This document shows, one piece after another, positions 45,953 through 57,011 of a DNA stretch of 64,000 nucleotides (the first letter of the stretch is position 1; each line of letters opens with the position of its first letter). Source of the stretch: an uncultured Methanobrevibacter sp. (GTDB lineage: Archaea > Methanobacteriota > Methanobacteria > Methanobacteriales > Methanobacteriaceae). The notes under the pieces were generated by a model that saw nothing but the letters and a program-made list of their open reading frames with translations, did no database searches and was not told the DNA's origin. The DNA is taken from assembly GCA_900314635.1 (NCBI GenBank), contig OMVY01000010.1, forward strand, positions 1 through 64,000, read 5' to 3'. Made by a program: the position numbers and the translations under genes.

Positions 45953-46201
45953 AATATTTTATATGTGAATTATGATATTAATATATACCCGAATAAGTGG
46001 CTCTAAAAAATTTGTTGATTTATTTTTTAATTTATATTGAAATTTAAATTTCAGGGTTTTTTCACAAAGTTTTTTAATTTGACGTTTTCATAGAATAAAT
46101 TAATATAAAATAAAAAACTAAATAAAACATAATTTAAAATTTATTAAATCTTTTTAAAAATTAAATATTTAAATCTTTGAAAAAATAAAAAGGATGAAAT
46201 T

Positions 46202-47764
46202 ATGGCTAAGTGTTTAATGGTTCAAGGAACATCATCTGACGCAGGAAAAAGTCTGCTTGTTACAGCTCTTTGCAGAATTTATGCAAAAAGAGGGTACAAA
46301 GTGGCTCCATTCAAATCCCAGAACATGTCTTTAAATTCATACACAACCGAGGAGGATGGAGAAATAGCTATAGCACAGGTATTGCAGGCGAATGCAGCCA
46401 ATGTCAAGCCAAGCATCCACATGAATCCGATTCTCTTAAAGCCAAAGGGAGAATTCACCTCTCAGGTTATTGTTCAGGGAAAAGCCGTTGGAGACATGGA
46501 TTTCAGAGAGTACCAGACAAAATATCGTCAAAAAGCATTGGAAGCCATAAAAGAGTCACTGGACATCCTAAAAGAAGAAAACGATTTAATATTCATAGAA
46601 GGAGCAGGCTCACCTGCCGAAATAAACCTCAGAGACAAGGACATTGCAAACATGAAAATAGCTGAAATTGCAGATGCTCCTGTCCTGCTTGTTGCAGATA
46701 TCTACAAGGGAGGTGTATTCGCCCAGATTGCAGGAACAATAATGCTTCTGGAAAAATCACAGCAGGAGAGAATAAAGGGAACAGTCATCAACAAATTCAT
46801 AGGCAATGCAGACATACTGATGCCTGGAATCAGGGAAATCGAGGAAATCACAAGCACTCCTGTTCTTGGAATACTGCCATATGACAATAATCTCAGACTG
46901 CCTGAAGAGGATTCAGCATCCCTGATGAATCATAAATTCGATGCTGGCAAAGATATTACAATCGGAGTCATTAAACTTCCTAAAATCGCAAACTTTACAG
47001 ACATAGATCCTTTCGAATACGAAGAGGATGTAGGACTTAGAATGATTGAAATTTTTGACGACATCGATTGTGAAAATCCGGATTTCGATGCCTTGATATT
47101 GCCTGGTACTCGAAGCGCTACAGGAGACATGAAGGCTCTCAAAGATTCAGGAATGGATTTGAAAATCAAAAAGCTTTCAGAAAAAATACCAATTATAGGA
47201 ATCTGCGGAGGCTATCAAATACTGGGCAAAACCATAATCGATGAAGAAAACAAGGAGTCAAGTGTTGGAACCATTGAAGGATTGGGTCTTCTAGATGTAT
47301 TCAGCGAATTCAAAAGAGATGAAAAAGTAGTAAAGCAAAGCATTGCAAAGATAGACTTGAATAAAAACAAAGATAGTGAATCAAGTGATGATTTAATTTA
47401 TGATATTTTCAAGAATATTGATGGAGAGGAGATTACAGGATTCGAACTTCATGAAGGAACCACACAATTAAATTCTGCAAGTCCTCTGTTTAAGGTCGAA
47501 AAAGGAATAGGAAACAATGATGAAGACTCTTATGACGGCGCATATGCTGGAAACATATTCGGAAGCTATTTCCATGGGCTTTTCTACAACTACAATATAA
47601 GGCGCGAGTTCCTGAACCATATTCGAAAAGAGAAAGGATTGAAAGAATACCATGGAGAGGATCCTTATCAAGCTACCAAGGATTATTCAATAGAAAGACT
47701 TGCCAATATTGTGGAAGAGAATCTGGACATGGATTATATCGACAGCCTTCTTTTTGACAATTGA
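46202..47764 (+). CDS. cobQ: Cobyric acid synthase
   Basis: Amidates four side chains of the corrin ring in cobamide synthesis using glutamine and ATP. The N-terminal P-loop-like domain (MVQGTSSDAGKSLLVTALCR; KSQNMSLNSY) is followed by the class I glutamine amidotransferase domain with the catalytic Cys in GICGGYQILG and the His in SYFHGLFYN. 520 residues; an insert with DKNKDSESSDD (about 390-415) slightly lengthens it. AGGATGA precedes ATG. Cobamides are needed by Mtr and by the methionine synthase nearby. Confidence 0.96.
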   Translation: MAKCLMVQGTSSDAGKSLLVTALCRIYAKRGYKVAPFKSQNMSLNSYTTEEDGEIAIAQVLQANAANVKPSIHMNPILLKPKGEFTSQVIVQGKAVGDMDFREYQTKYRQKALEAIKESLDILKEENDLIFIEGAGSPAEINLRDKDIANMKIAEIADAPVLLVADIYKGGVFAQIAGTIMLLEKSQQERIKGTVINKFIGNADILMPGIREIEEITSTPVLGILPYDNNLRLPEEDSASLMNHKFDAGKDITIGVIKLPKIANFTDIDPFEYEEDVGLRMIEIFDDIDCENPDFDALILPGTRSATGDMKALKDSGMDLKIKKLSEKIPIIGICGGYQILGKTIIDEENKESSVGTIEGLGLLDVFSEFKRDEKVVKQSIAKIDLNKNKDSESSDDLIYDIFKNIDGEEITGFELHEGTTQLNSASPLFKVEKGIGNNDEDSYDGAYAGNIFGSYFHGLFYNYNIRREFLNHIRKEKGLKEYHGEDPYQATKDYSIERLANIVEENLDMDYIDSLLFDN

Positions 47765-47848
47765 AAAAAGTCAGCGAATAATAAAATTACTTCATTTATA
47801 TAAATAAGAAAAAAATAAAAAACCATGAAAAAAACAGGATTTGAAAAA

Positions 47849-48151
47849 TTACAATATTTCAAATTCCACTTCTTTTTTTACAAATAACACTGTTTCCTGA
47901 TTGAAATCATATTTAATCATTTGAAAAATTTTTTGAATGATATCCTCATCCATTTCCCCATTGCAGTAAACATAATACACCAATGTCTCAAAACTGTTGC
48001 CACCATATACTCCTGTTTCACTGCGAATGCTGTAAGATGGGAAATACTGATTGAACAAATCATCCAGTATGCTCAAATCTAGAACTATGAGCTTTTCGCC
48101 CACTCTCTTTTTTGTTGGAACATAAAATTCATAGCAATACTGTTTTGACAT
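47849..48151 (-). CDS. Small hypothetical protein
   Basis: 100 residues, mixed alpha/beta, aromatic-rich (SKQYCYEFYVPTKKRVGEKL, ETVLFVKKEVEFEIL). GGGG upstream of the ATG supports translation. It converges with cobQ and follows the thiolase gene by about 100 bases in the same direction. It is not the DUF35 protein often found next to thiolase and HMG-CoA synthase: it has no four-Cys zinc ribbon. Function unknown. Confidence 0.65.
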   Translation of the reverse strand: MSKQYCYEFYVPTKKRVGEKLIVLDLSILDDLFNQYFPSYSIRSETGVYGGNSFETLVYYVYCNGEMDEDIIQKIFQMIKYDFNQETVLFVKKEVEFEIL

Positions 48152-48255
48152 GCAAAAAAACCCCTAAAAATTAATTGAATATGAAAAAATAAGAAACTTT
48201 AAAAAATTAAGTTAAAAAATGTTGAAAAAAAGAAAAAAAGATAAAAAACTAAGAA

Positions 48256-49428
<1,173 letters not shown>

Positions 49429-49464
49429 TTAATAAAAAATCCTCGTTATCAATTCATCTCCAAA

Positions 49465-50505
49465 TTATGCCATTCGTAATTTTCCTTTGAATTTAGCGTA
49501 AACCGCATAATCAACATACTTCTTATCTGCAATAATCTCTTCAGTTGTAGGAGCTAAATTTCTAACTTCATCAATTCTATCGTTAACAGTTAAAGTAAAT
49601 CCGTCACTACCAGCACCTGAACCATAAGAAATAATGAATATCTTATCTCCAGGACTTGCATGGTCTAAGACATTGGATAATCCTAAAGGAACCGCACCAG
49701 AGTAGGTGTTTCCGATATTAGGAGTTAAAAGACCATATTTGTATTGCTCAGGAGTGAATCCCAGTCTTTTTGCCGCTCTCAAGTAGAACTTTCCATTAGG
49801 CTGGTGGAATACAGCATAATCATAATCTTCCGCTTTAGTTTCGGTTTTTTCAAACAAGCCTTCAGCTGCACTTAATACATGTCTGAAGTAAGCAGGATCT
49901 CCAGTAAATCTTCCTCCGTGACTTGGGTAAGGCTGACCTTCTCTTCTGTAGAAATCAGGAGTATCTGTAGTGAAACTGTAAGTAGTTCCAAAATCTGCAA
50001 TAGTGTTTTCACTACCGACAATATAAGCAGCACCGCCAGCAGATGCTGTGTATTCCAAAGCATCTCCAGGAGCTCCTTGAGATGTGTCTGCACCAATAGC
50101 AAGACCATATTTGATCATGCCGGAATCTACAAGACCCATAGTGGCTTGAATTCCTGCAGTACCTGCCTTACAAGCAAATTCCAAATCAGCTGCAGTCATA
50201 TCAGGTGTTGCCCCGATAGCTTCTGCAACAATAGTGGCAGTAGGTTTAACTGCATAAGGGTGAGATTCTGAACCAACATAAACAGCTCCAATATCTTGAG
50301 GGTCTATTTGTGCCCTTGCCAATGCATTTCTAGCAGCCATAACAGCAATGGTTGCAGTATCCTCATCAGCGGAAGGTACAGACTTTTCATTAACAACTAA
50401 ACCATTAGAAATTGAAACAGGGTTATCTCCCCATACTTTTGCGATTTCTTCTACTTTTATTCTATATGAAGGCACATTTGCTCCATATCCTACAATTCCC
50501 GCCAT
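49465..50505 (-). CDS. Hydroxymethylglutaryl-CoA synthase
   Basis: Makes HMG-CoA from acetoacetyl-CoA and acetyl-CoA. Catalytic residues: Glu in [10 protein letters not shown] (about 80), Cys112 in [10 protein letters not shown], His in [10 protein letters not shown] (about 234). 346 residues, the archaeal short form. It starts the pair with thiolase. A TATA element (TTTATATG, 50669-50676 on the minus strand) suggests a leader of about 140 bases. The proper RBS is weak (GGTCGTGAT). Confidence 0.95.
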   Translation of the reverse strand: MAGIVGYGANVPSYRIKVEEIAKVWGDNPVSISNGLVVNEKSVPSADEDTATIAVMAARNALARAQIDPQDIGAVYVGSESHPYAVKPTATIVAEAIGATPDMTAADLEFACKAGTAGIQATMGLVDSGMIKYGLAIGADTSQGAPGDALEYTASAGGAAYIVGSENTIADFGTTYSFTTDTPDFYRREGQPYPSHGGRFTGDPAYFRHVLSAAEGLFEKTETKAEDYDYAVFHQPNGKFYLRAAKRLGFTPEQYKYGLLTPNIGNTYSGAVPLGLSNVLDHASPGDKIFIISYGSGAGSDGFTLTVNDRIDEVRNLAPTTEEIIADKKYVDYAVYAKFKGKLRMA

Positions 50506-50833
50506 TAAATCACGACCATTTTTAAAATTTTAGTTTAACTTCTAGGTTGAAACCTCTTTAATTCAAATCTTAACTAATTAAGATCAATAATTCATTAACA
50601 TGATATGATTATAAAAAATTGAAGAATTGAAATCAATCTTTATAATAATATGATATTATACTTCAAGACATATAAACTTATTTGATAAAAAAAGGATTTT
50701 TAGTTATTATTAAGAAAAACAACCCTATTAAAATCATTTCAGAATTGAAATAAATAAAATATCAAACTTTTAAAAATAGAAACATTAAAAAAAATTAATT
50801 GATTATAATTAAATTTAAAAAAATAGTATAACA
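50506..50833. other. AT-rich gap upstream of HMG-CoA synthase
   Basis: Contains the minus-strand TATA element given for HMG-CoA synthase near 50670 and, beyond it, the downstream region of the tRNA genes. No gene or repeat seen. Confidence 0.4.
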
Positions 50834-50907
50834 TGCAGCTGCCGGGATTCGAACCCGGGTTGTAGGCTTGGAAGGCCCAAGTAATAACCAGACTATACCA
50901 CAGCTGC
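50834..50907 (-). tRNA. tRNA-Gly (anticodon UCC)
   Basis: Folds into a normal cloverleaf of 74 bases: acceptor GCAGCTG with CAGCTGC, anticodon stem TGGGC/GCCTA with loop CTTCCAA (anticodon TCC), T-arm CCGGG-TTCGAAT-CCCGG, discriminator A. CCA is not encoded. No intron. Confidence 0.95.
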
Positions 50908-50916
50908 AAAAAAAAA

Positions 50917-50990
50917 TGCGGCGTCCGGGATTTGAACCCGGGTCTCTAACGTGGCAGGCTAGAGTCTTAACCAGGCTGGACTAACACCGC
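50917..50990 (-). tRNA. tRNA-Gly (anticodon GCC)
   Basis: 74-base cloverleaf: acceptor GCGGTGT with ACGCCGC (one G-T pair), anticodon stem CTAGC/GTTAG with loop CTGCCAC (anticodon GCC), T-arm CCGGG-TTCAAAT-CCCGG, discriminator A. Nine bases upstream of tRNA-Gly(UCC) and probably on one primary transcript with it. Confidence 0.95.
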
Positions 50991-51355
50991 AATATAACAA
51001 CATATTAAGATTTGTTTACATCATATTTAAAACTTTCTATTAATTGATTGTCTGATCTTTAAAAATGCTGGAAGAAACATGAAATAAAAACAAATTAGAA
51101 ATTCTTTCTATCAAAATATCAAAAAAAGCTTTAAAAACTGATATTTACATCAGATAACGATTTTAATAAATCCTATAAAAAATTTAAATATATTAACTAC
51201 ATTAAATAAAAAAAGTACTATTAACCTAACAATTTAAATATAATTAAATAAAAATAATAAAGTTAGAGGTTAAAATAACAATAAAAAAAATTTTTTATTA
51301 ATTGATACAAAAAATTTTTGATAATTAAAATTTATCTCAAATTTATGGTGATAAA
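50991..51355. promoter_or_regulatory. Divergent promoters of the tRNA pair and the small membrane proteins
   Basis: For the tRNAs (minus) an AAAGTTTTAAATATG element lies near 51026-51040. For the membrane-protein genes (plus) TATA-like ATTTAAATATAA sits near 51231-51245. No other gene seen. Confidence 0.45.
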
Positions 51356-51622
51356 ATGTTGGGATTAACTGCAGGTTTAATTTCATTAATAATTTTTGGA
51401 AATATTGAAAACCTAATTTTAGCTTCACAAGGTGTTGTTAAAGGTGCAAATCCTGTGAAATTAGGCATATTAAGCGTAATTATCGTAATATGCTGGTTAC
51501 TTATCGGTACATTCGGCACCCAGCTATTGGAATCATATGGAATGTACATCGAATTCATTGGAGGACTTGCTATATTCATTTTAGGTCTCCAATCCATGAT
51601 GGCTGCTTTAAAAGGAGAATAA
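51356..51622 (+). CDS. Half-size membrane protein, LysE-superfamily-like (copy 1)
   Basis: 88 residues with three membrane segments. Key stretches: FGNIENLILASQGVVKGANP, IGTFGTQ and IEFIGGLAIFILGLQSM. The GGLxIFxLGxQ helix and the polar NIEN in the first helix recall one half of six-segment LysE/MntP/TerC-type ion exporters, which arose by duplication of a three-segment unit. Start certain (GGTGAT). The next gene is a paralogue 23 bases on; the two likely pair as a heterodimer. Substrate unknown. Confidence 0.75.
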   Translation: MLGLTAGLISLIIFGNIENLILASQGVVKGANPVKLGILSVIIVICWLLIGTFGTQLLESYGMYIEFIGGLAIFILGLQSMMAALKGE

Positions 51623-51644
51623 TTAAACTGGATAAGATGATAAA

Positions 51645-51917
51645 ATGAGATTAGATGATATCAAACCATTCTTGGGATTATTGATTTTTGGTAACATTGA
51701 AAACTTGGTTTTAAGTGCTCAAGGGGTTATTGAAGGTGCAAACCCATTAACCGTAGCCATAGCAAGTATAATTGCAGTTATAATCTGGTTCTCCATAGGC
51801 ACATTCGGCACAAAAGCCGCAATGAAATATTCCAGACATATTGAATTCATTGGAGGACTTGCGATTTTCATCCTTGGTATACAATCCATGTTACCAGTTA
51901 TCTTAACATTAATTTAA
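51645..51917 (+). CDS. Half-size membrane protein, LysE-superfamily-like (copy 2)
   Basis: 90 residues, paralogous to the preceding gene: FGNIENLVLSAQGVIEGANP, IGTFGTK and IEFIGGLAIFILGIQSM are shared. Charge distribution differs: this copy has Arg2, Asp4, Asp5 and Lys7 before the first helix, while copy 1 has an uncharged N-terminus. That would suit opposite orientations in the membrane, as in two-gene dual-topology transporters. The RBS is weak (GATGAT), consistent with translational coupling to copy 1. Confidence 0.75.
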   Translation: MRLDDIKPFLGLLIFGNIENLVLSAQGVIEGANPLTVAIASIIAVIIWFSIGTFGTKAAMKYSRHIEFIGGLAIFILGIQSMLPVILTLI

Positions 51918-51990
51918 TATTATTTTTTTAAAAAAAAAGCAGGGAGTTTTAAACTCCCACATTCTATAAAATATACAAGTACTTTTTTTA

Positions 51991-52641
51991 TTATTTCAAA
52001 GCTATTATGCATACCCAGTCTTTTTCTTCTTCATGGAAACAGATGACATCTGAAAAACCTGCTTCTCTTAAAGCAATTTCAAATTCATCATCGGAGTAGA
52101 TGTTCATCTCAATTGATTTGGAGATCTCCTTTTTATCCTCACTGAAACCATCATCAGATGACACTTCATTGCAGAGGAATATTATTCCATCATCTTTCAA
52201 GACCCTATGCACTTCTTTTAAATCATTTACCAAATCAGGCCAGAAATAAACTGTTTCAAATCCTGTGGCTATATCAAAAGTCATATCATCAAATGGCAGT
52301 TGAGATACAGATCCCTGAATAATTTCGCATCTTCCTTCATCAATTGCTTCCTGGTTTCTCAAAGTTGATTTCTCCACACTGACTTCAGAGTAATCAAGAC
52401 CATAAACCTTTTCTTTAGTCAATTTAAGGAAGCGTTCAACATTCACTCCCCCGCCACATCCAATATCTATTATAACATCATCATAGGCAATATCTAAATG
52501 GCTGACACCCCATTGCGCAAGCCCCTCATGGCTTTTATTCATCCTATCCAGAAGTCTGTCCCCTAATTCTCCTTGAGGTTTGCGTGCATTTCTAAGCAGT
52601 TCTTCATCTTCACGAGCATTTCTATTTACATCTTTCACCAT
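51991..52641 (-). CDS. SAM-dependent methyltransferase
   Basis: 216 residues, class I fold. Motif I is VIIDIGCGGGVNVERFL (about 58), motif II VYGLDYS, and the acidic loop CEIIQGSVSQLPFDDMTFD, typical of UbiE/Methyltransf_11 small-molecule methylases. GGTGA precedes the ATG. The substrate cannot be told; the N-terminal 40 residues (NARKPQGELGDRLLDRMNKSH) are shared with a group of archaeal and clostridial methyltransferases. Transcribed alone. Confidence 0.9.
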   Translation of the reverse strand: MVKDVNRNAREDEELLRNARKPQGELGDRLLDRMNKSHEGLAQWGVSHLDIAYDDVIIDIGCGGGVNVERFLKLTKEKVYGLDYSEVSVEKSTLRNQEAIDEGRCEIIQGSVSQLPFDDMTFDIATGFETVYFWPDLVNDLKEVHRVLKDDGIIFLCNEVSSDDGFSEDKKEISKSIEMNIYSDDEFEIALREAGFSDVICFHEEEKDWVCIIALK

Positions 52642-53008
52642 TTTTTCACCAAGAGAATATCTATTTTTAATTCATAAGAAATTTTATCATCAACACTTAA
52701 TCAATTTGATTTTAACATAGTTCTCATCAATAGTTTATTTATTTGATTTTAGATATAAAACTTATTTAGAAAAAATCAATTCAAAATCGAAAGATGGCAA
52801 GTTTGATAAAATGAGATTCTTTTTTCCTTTGAACTGCTAAAGCGCAGATTAAAAATTGAATTTTTTTTCTACATTCAAACACCTGAAAAATTGAATTTTT
52901 TTCTACATCCAAACACCTGAAAAAAATATAAAGGATTTTAAAAATGATTTAAAATCCTAAATATTTATTGATAAAGCCTTCAACCCTTAAATCAATCAAA
53001 TCAAAATC
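52642..53008. repeat. Gap with a 35-base tandem repeat
   Basis: AAAAATTGAATTTTTTTTCT followed by ACATTCAAACACCTG occurs at 52851-52885 and, with one base less and one change, at 52886-52919. It is about 90 bases past the stop of the 72-residue ORF on the minus strand. The rest is the upstream region of the methyltransferase gene. Confidence 0.7.
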
Positions 53009-53218
53009 TTATAAAATTCTTCTTTTCACAAGCTCCTCATCAGATTCCATGACATCTTTAATTTTCAAATCGGCTCCATGATCTATTGCAAAGCATTTCT
53101 CCAAATTCCTTAAATTCTTAATATCCTTCAATGGGGATTTGGAGACATTGGAAATATCTAAAAATTTTACCCTGTCTTCTATTGAAGATTTGTTGCTATT
53201 TTTATAATTTTTAAACAT
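53009..53218 (-). CDS. Small hypothetical protein
   Basis: 69 residues, charged and probably helical (KSPLKDIKNLRNLEKCFAIDHGADLKIKDV). The ATG at 53218 follows AGGTGG at a good distance, so it is probably translated; the frame opens at a GTG three codons earlier. No known family. A TATA box near 53465-53475 on the minus strand and a 14-base palindrome lie upstream. Confidence 0.55.
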   Translation of the reverse strand: MFKNYKNSNKSSIEDRVKFLDISNVSKSPLKDIKNLRNLEKCFAIDHGADLKIKDVMESDEELVKRRIL

Positions 53219-53683
53219 GATTACCACCTAAATTTTTAATATTGAAATTAAATTGGAAATTTTTTCATTTTCAATCGAAACAAAATCTACAAAGCACAAA
53301 AAACCGAATTTTCATGCACAAAAATTAATAGGTTTTTATCGCTTATAAAGTCATAGAAAGAGCATTTGAAAACTAATATTAGTTATAAATAGTTTTACAT
53401 AGTTTAAAGAATTATTAAAAGTATTTAAAAGTTTTGTTAATAAAAAAAAGCTTTTAAAAATAGTTTTATATAGTAAACCAAAATAGTAAAAATTAAAATT
53501 TCCCACAATTTCCCACATAATAAAAAAAAATTAAAAACAATGCCCATAAAAAACTAGCATCTAATAAAAAAAGCTAGCATCTAATAAAAAACCAATATTT
53601 AATAAAAAGATAAAATTGCAAACTATGTAAAAAAAAGTTTAAAACATTCGTATTTATTAAAACTATAAAAAATAGGATAAAAA
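53219..53683. other. Intergenic stretch with palindrome and short repeats
   Basis: AACTAATATTAGTT (53371-53384) is a perfect palindrome about 155 bases upstream of the small ORF. ACTATATAAAAC, a TATA-like element for the minus strand, lies near 53461-53472. AGCATCTAATAAAAAA is repeated near 53558 and 53576. No other gene seen. Confidence 0.45.
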
Positions 53684-53706
53684 AAGGACAGCAAAAAACT
53701 GTCCTT
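53684..53706 (-). terminator. Terminator downstream of the thermosome gene
   Basis: On the minus strand AAGGACAG pairs with CTGTCCTT around a seven-base loop and is followed by TTTTTTT. A second, smaller hairpin (AAGGAGTAAAACTCCTT, about 53720-53736) precedes it on the transcript. Confidence 0.75.
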
Positions 53707-53780
53707 GAAAGTATGAAAAAGGAGTAAAACTCCTTCTCTCAAACTATTGTCTTGCCGAAGGCAAAGCCAATTTAGTTTGC

Positions 53781-55388
53781 TTACATCATTGGAGGCATTC
53801 CGCCCATACCTGGGTCTGGCATGTCTCCGCTGCTGGTACTGCTAGAAGCGATAACATCATCGATTCTTAAAATCATTTCAGCAGCTTCAGAAGCAGATTG
53901 AATAGCTTGTTTTTTAACTCTTTGAGGTTCTACTACTCCAGCTTCTTTCATGTCAGTGACATCGCCTGAGAAAACGTTTAATCCCATGTAAGGGGATTTT
54001 TCATGAGCAGCTCTTAAGTCTACTAAAGAGTCGATGCTGTCTAAACCTGCGTTTTCAGCAAGGGTCTTAGGAACAATTTCAAGGGATTCTGCAAATGCAG
54101 TAACAGCTAATTGTTCTCTTCCACTGATGGATTCTGCATAATCTTTTAATTTTTTAGCCATAGCTACTTCAGGAGCTCCTCCTCCAGCTACAACCTTACC
54201 GTCTTCAACAGTAGCAGCAACTACGCCTATTGCATCATCAACAGCTCTGTCGATTTCGTCTACGATGTGTTTGGTACTTCCTCTTACGAGTAAGGTTACG
54301 GATTTAGCGTCTTTGCATTCTTCTACAAAGATCATGTCATCACCGGAAATCTTCTGCTGGGTGACGGATCCTGCAAGACCTAAGTCCTCTTCGCTTAAAT
54401 CATCGATATTGGTTAAGACGGTTGCACCGGTAGCTTTGGATAATTTTTCAATATCTGATTTCTTGACTCTTCTTACAGCCATGATTCCTGCTTTAGCAAG
54501 GTAGTGTTGTGCTAAGTCATCAATACCTTTCTGTGCGAATAATACGGTTGCACCGGAATCAGCAATCTTGTTAACCATGTCTTTGACCATTTGCTCTTCT
54601 TGTTCGATGAATGCCTGCATTTGAGCAGGGTCGGTGATTCTGATTTCAGCGTCTACTTCAGTTTCCTTGACTTCTAAAGGAGAGTTGATTAAAGCTACTT
54701 TAGCATCTTTCAATTCAGAAGGCATACCAGGGTGTACTTTTTCCTTGTCTACAATTACACCTTGAACTAATCTGGATTCTTCGACAACAGCGCCGTCTTT
54801 CTTCTCGATCTTAATGTGGTCTGTGTCTACTACGCCGTTTTCTTCAACTTGTTGTACAGCATCAACAATTAAGTTTGCTAAAGGTTCACGAGCTTTTTCG
54901 GTTCCTTTACCAGTCATAGCAGTCATTGCTACTTTAATTAACATTTCACGGGAAATGTCGTCAATGGAAATCTCATCTAAGATTTCTTGCGCTTTTTCAG
55001 CAGCTTGTCTGTAACCTAATGCAATGATAGTTGGGTGAATGTCCATATCGAGTAAGGTTTCGGATTTTTTGAGTAATTCTCCTGCAATGATTACAGCAGT
55101 AGTGGTTCCGTCTCCTACTTCATCTTCTTGGGTTTTAGCTACTTCTACAAGCATTTTAGCTGCAGGGTGTTCGATATCCATTTCCTTAAGGATAGTTACA
55201 CCGTCGTTGGTAACTACAATGTCTCCGAGTCCATCTACTAACATCTTGTCCATACCTTTTGGACCGAGAGTGGTTCTTACAGTTTCAGCAAGTGCTTTAC
55301 CAGCTAAAATGTTATTTCTTTGCGCATCTCTACCGAGGAGTCTGTTGGTTCCTTCAGGTAAGATAAAAATTGGTTGACCTTGTGCCAT
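53781..55388 (-). CDS. Thermosome subunit (group II chaperonin)
   Basis: ATP-driven protein-folding ring subunit of the cytosol. 535 residues. Conserved ATP-site elements [32 protein letters not shown] and [15 protein letters not shown], the late [10 protein letters not shown], and the Gly/Met tail ([11 protein letters not shown]) typical of the family. GAGGTG precedes the ATG. It has its own promoter with a strong BRE-TATA and a leader of about 125 bases, and a good terminator. Only one subunit gene is in the window. Confidence 0.97.
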   Translation of the reverse strand: MAQGQPIFILPEGTNRLLGRDAQRNNILAGKALAETVRTTLGPKGMDKMLVDGLGDIVVTNDGVTILKEMDIEHPAAKMLVEVAKTQEDEVGDGTTTAVIIAGELLKKSETLLDMDIHPTIIALGYRQAAEKAQEILDEISIDDISREMLIKVAMTAMTGKGTEKAREPLANLIVDAVQQVEENGVVDTDHIKIEKKDGAVVEESRLVQGVIVDKEKVHPGMPSELKDAKVALINSPLEVKETEVDAEIRITDPAQMQAFIEQEEQMVKDMVNKIADSGATVLFAQKGIDDLAQHYLAKAGIMAVRRVKKSDIEKLSKATGATVLTNIDDLSEEDLGLAGSVTQQKISGDDMIFVEECKDAKSVTLLVRGSTKHIVDEIDRAVDDAIGVVAATVEDGKVVAGGGAPEVAMAKKLKDYAESISGREQLAVTAFAESLEIVPKTLAENAGLDSIDSLVDLRAAHEKSPYMGLNVFSGDVTDMKEAGVVEPQRVKKQAIQSASEAAEMILRIDDVIASSSTSSGDMPDPGMGGMPPMM

Positions 55389-55847
55389 CTTTACACCTCT
55401 ATTTTTTTAAAATAAATTTTTTAATAGATAATAATAAATTATATTCAAAGCTATCTAACTATTTTAACAAGTTTTTTAAAATCACAGTTTAACAATTATA
55501 AAATTATTATTCTATAATACAACTGGGTTTAAAGTAATATATAAACCTTTCTATTTTTTAAGAATTTTAAAAAAAATTATTTTTTGAACAGAATATTAAA
55601 AAATTTATAAAATTTGAATATAATTTATAGAATAAAAGATATTTTTTAAACATTTTAATATTAAAGAAATTTAGTAACCTAAATTTATTAAAATAATAGG
55701 TTCCTTTAAGGTATACATTTTTATCCATAAATCTCTTTTAAGAATAATTTGCAAATCAATATTTAAATCATTTGAAAAAAGACTGATTAAAAAATATTCA
55801 ATTATTTTATATTCAATAAATTATAAAGAAAAGTGTAAGGTGTAAAA
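55389..55847. other. Divergent region between the thermosome and cyclase genes
   Basis: Holds the thermosome promoter (given separately) and, on the plus side, AT-rich DNA with TATA-like runs near 55790-55815 for the cyclase-DUF3781 gene. A small GC-bearing segment near 55700-55735 shows no structure of note. Confidence 0.4.
55538..55552 (-). promoter_or_regulatory. Thermosome promoter (BRE-TATA)
   Basis: On the minus strand AAAGG immediately precedes TTTATATA, the best BRE-TATA match in the window. The expected start near 55513 leaves an untranslated leader of about 125 bases before the ATG. Confidence 0.65.
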
Positions 55848-56795
55848 ATGAGTTTTATAGATTTGAGCCACACTTTAAAAAATGATTTTAAATCATATCC
55901 TGGAGATCCTGAGTTTTCTCTAAAAGAGATATTTGAGGAAGAGGAGTTTTACTTGTCCAAACTTGAATGCAGCCTCCATACAGGAACCCATATCGATGCT
56001 GCGATGCATTACATCAAAAGTGGAAATACCGTCAACGATATACAATTAGACAGCTTAATCGGCCCATGTGACGTTTTAAGATTAAAATGCGGCTTGAATG
56101 ACGACTCATCAACACAAGATAACACAAATTTAAAAAATATTTTAAAAAATATGGAAATAAAAATCGAAAATCTTGAAATTCCACAAAAGGGTCTTGAAAA
56201 AATCATCATTTTAAAGACAAGATGGTGCGATTATTTTGATAGTGACGACTACTTCCATAATAATCCTTACCTTTCAATGGAATTTGCTAAATTCATTATT
56301 GAAAATGGAGTGGAAACTCTGGCTCTAGACACACCATCTCCCGATAAATTTGGAAATTCTGAAATTCATAAGATTCTGCTTGAAAACGATGTCAACATCA
56401 TTGAAAATCTGACCAATACAAGGCTTTTGACTAAAAACAAATACAATGCTTATTTTATACCTTTAAAAATTGAATCAGAAGCCTCTTTTGTTAGAGCTTT
56501 CCTATCTGATAATGAAATTCACACAACAGACAATGAAAAGATAAGAAAATCAGTTGACAAGCAGATTCTATATGATAATCTGGACAAGATCCATACAACT
56601 CCAATGGGTGAAGGGAGAATCAAAAGGAATCTTGATGTGGACACTGATGATGTGTTGAAATATTGCATGGAAAAAATCAAAGACTCTAATTCAACAGCTT
56701 ATAAAAAAGGTAAAAATTACTATGTTGAAATAGATGATATGAGCTTCACAATCAACTCAAGTTCATTCACCATAATCACAGCACATAAAAATTAA
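55848..56795 (+). CDS. Cyclase/kynurenine-formamidase-like domain fused to DUF3781
   Basis: 315 residues. Residues 1-222 form a PF04199-type cyclase with the metal motif HTGTHIDAAMHY (about residue 46), an opening IDLSHTLKNDFKSYPGDPEF and the family end SFVRAFL. After a linker of about 15 residues the chain continues with a DUF3781-like domain (YDNLDKIHTTPMGEGRIKRN, then KGKNYYVEIDD and TIITAHKN). I know DUF3781 as a small separate protein, so the fusion is unusual. The first domain probably hydrolyses an amide; the second has no known role. AGGTG precedes ATG. Its 3' end is duplicated just beyond the stop. Confidence 0.8.
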   Translation: MSFIDLSHTLKNDFKSYPGDPEFSLKEIFEEEEFYLSKLECSLHTGTHIDAAMHYIKSGNTVNDIQLDSLIGPCDVLRLKCGLNDDSSTQDNTNLKNILKNMEIKIENLEIPQKGLEKIIILKTRWCDYFDSDDYFHNNPYLSMEFAKFIIENGVETLALDTPSPDKFGNSEIHKILLENDVNIIENLTNTRLLTKNKYNAYFIPLKIESEASFVRAFLSDNEIHTTDNEKIRKSVDKQILYDNLDKIHTTPMGEGRIKRNLDVDTDDVLKYCMEKIKDSNSTAYKKGKNYYVEIDDMSFTINSSSFTIITAHKN

Positions 56796-56852
56796 ATATA
56801 AAATCCATTAACCACAATCACAACACATAAAATTTAAATATCAAATTCATGG
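56769..56852. repeat. 42-base tandem duplication at the end of the cyclase gene
   Basis: ACCATAATCACAGCACATAA and the following bases (last codons plus stop) at 56769 reappear as ACCACAATCACAACACATAA at 56811, with several point changes. Older than the aroA and DUF1890 duplications by its divergence. Confidence 0.75.
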
Positions 56853-57011
56853 TTAAAATTAGAAAATAAGCATAATTACATTACATGTAAAGAAAAAAAA
56901 TTTTCATGTAAGAAAAAATTTCTTAATTAAAAAATAAAAAAAGGTTTGTTCAAACTTAAATAAGTCTGAACTGTACTGCTTAAATTTTCTAAGCAGCAAT
57001 TTTAAAAAGTT

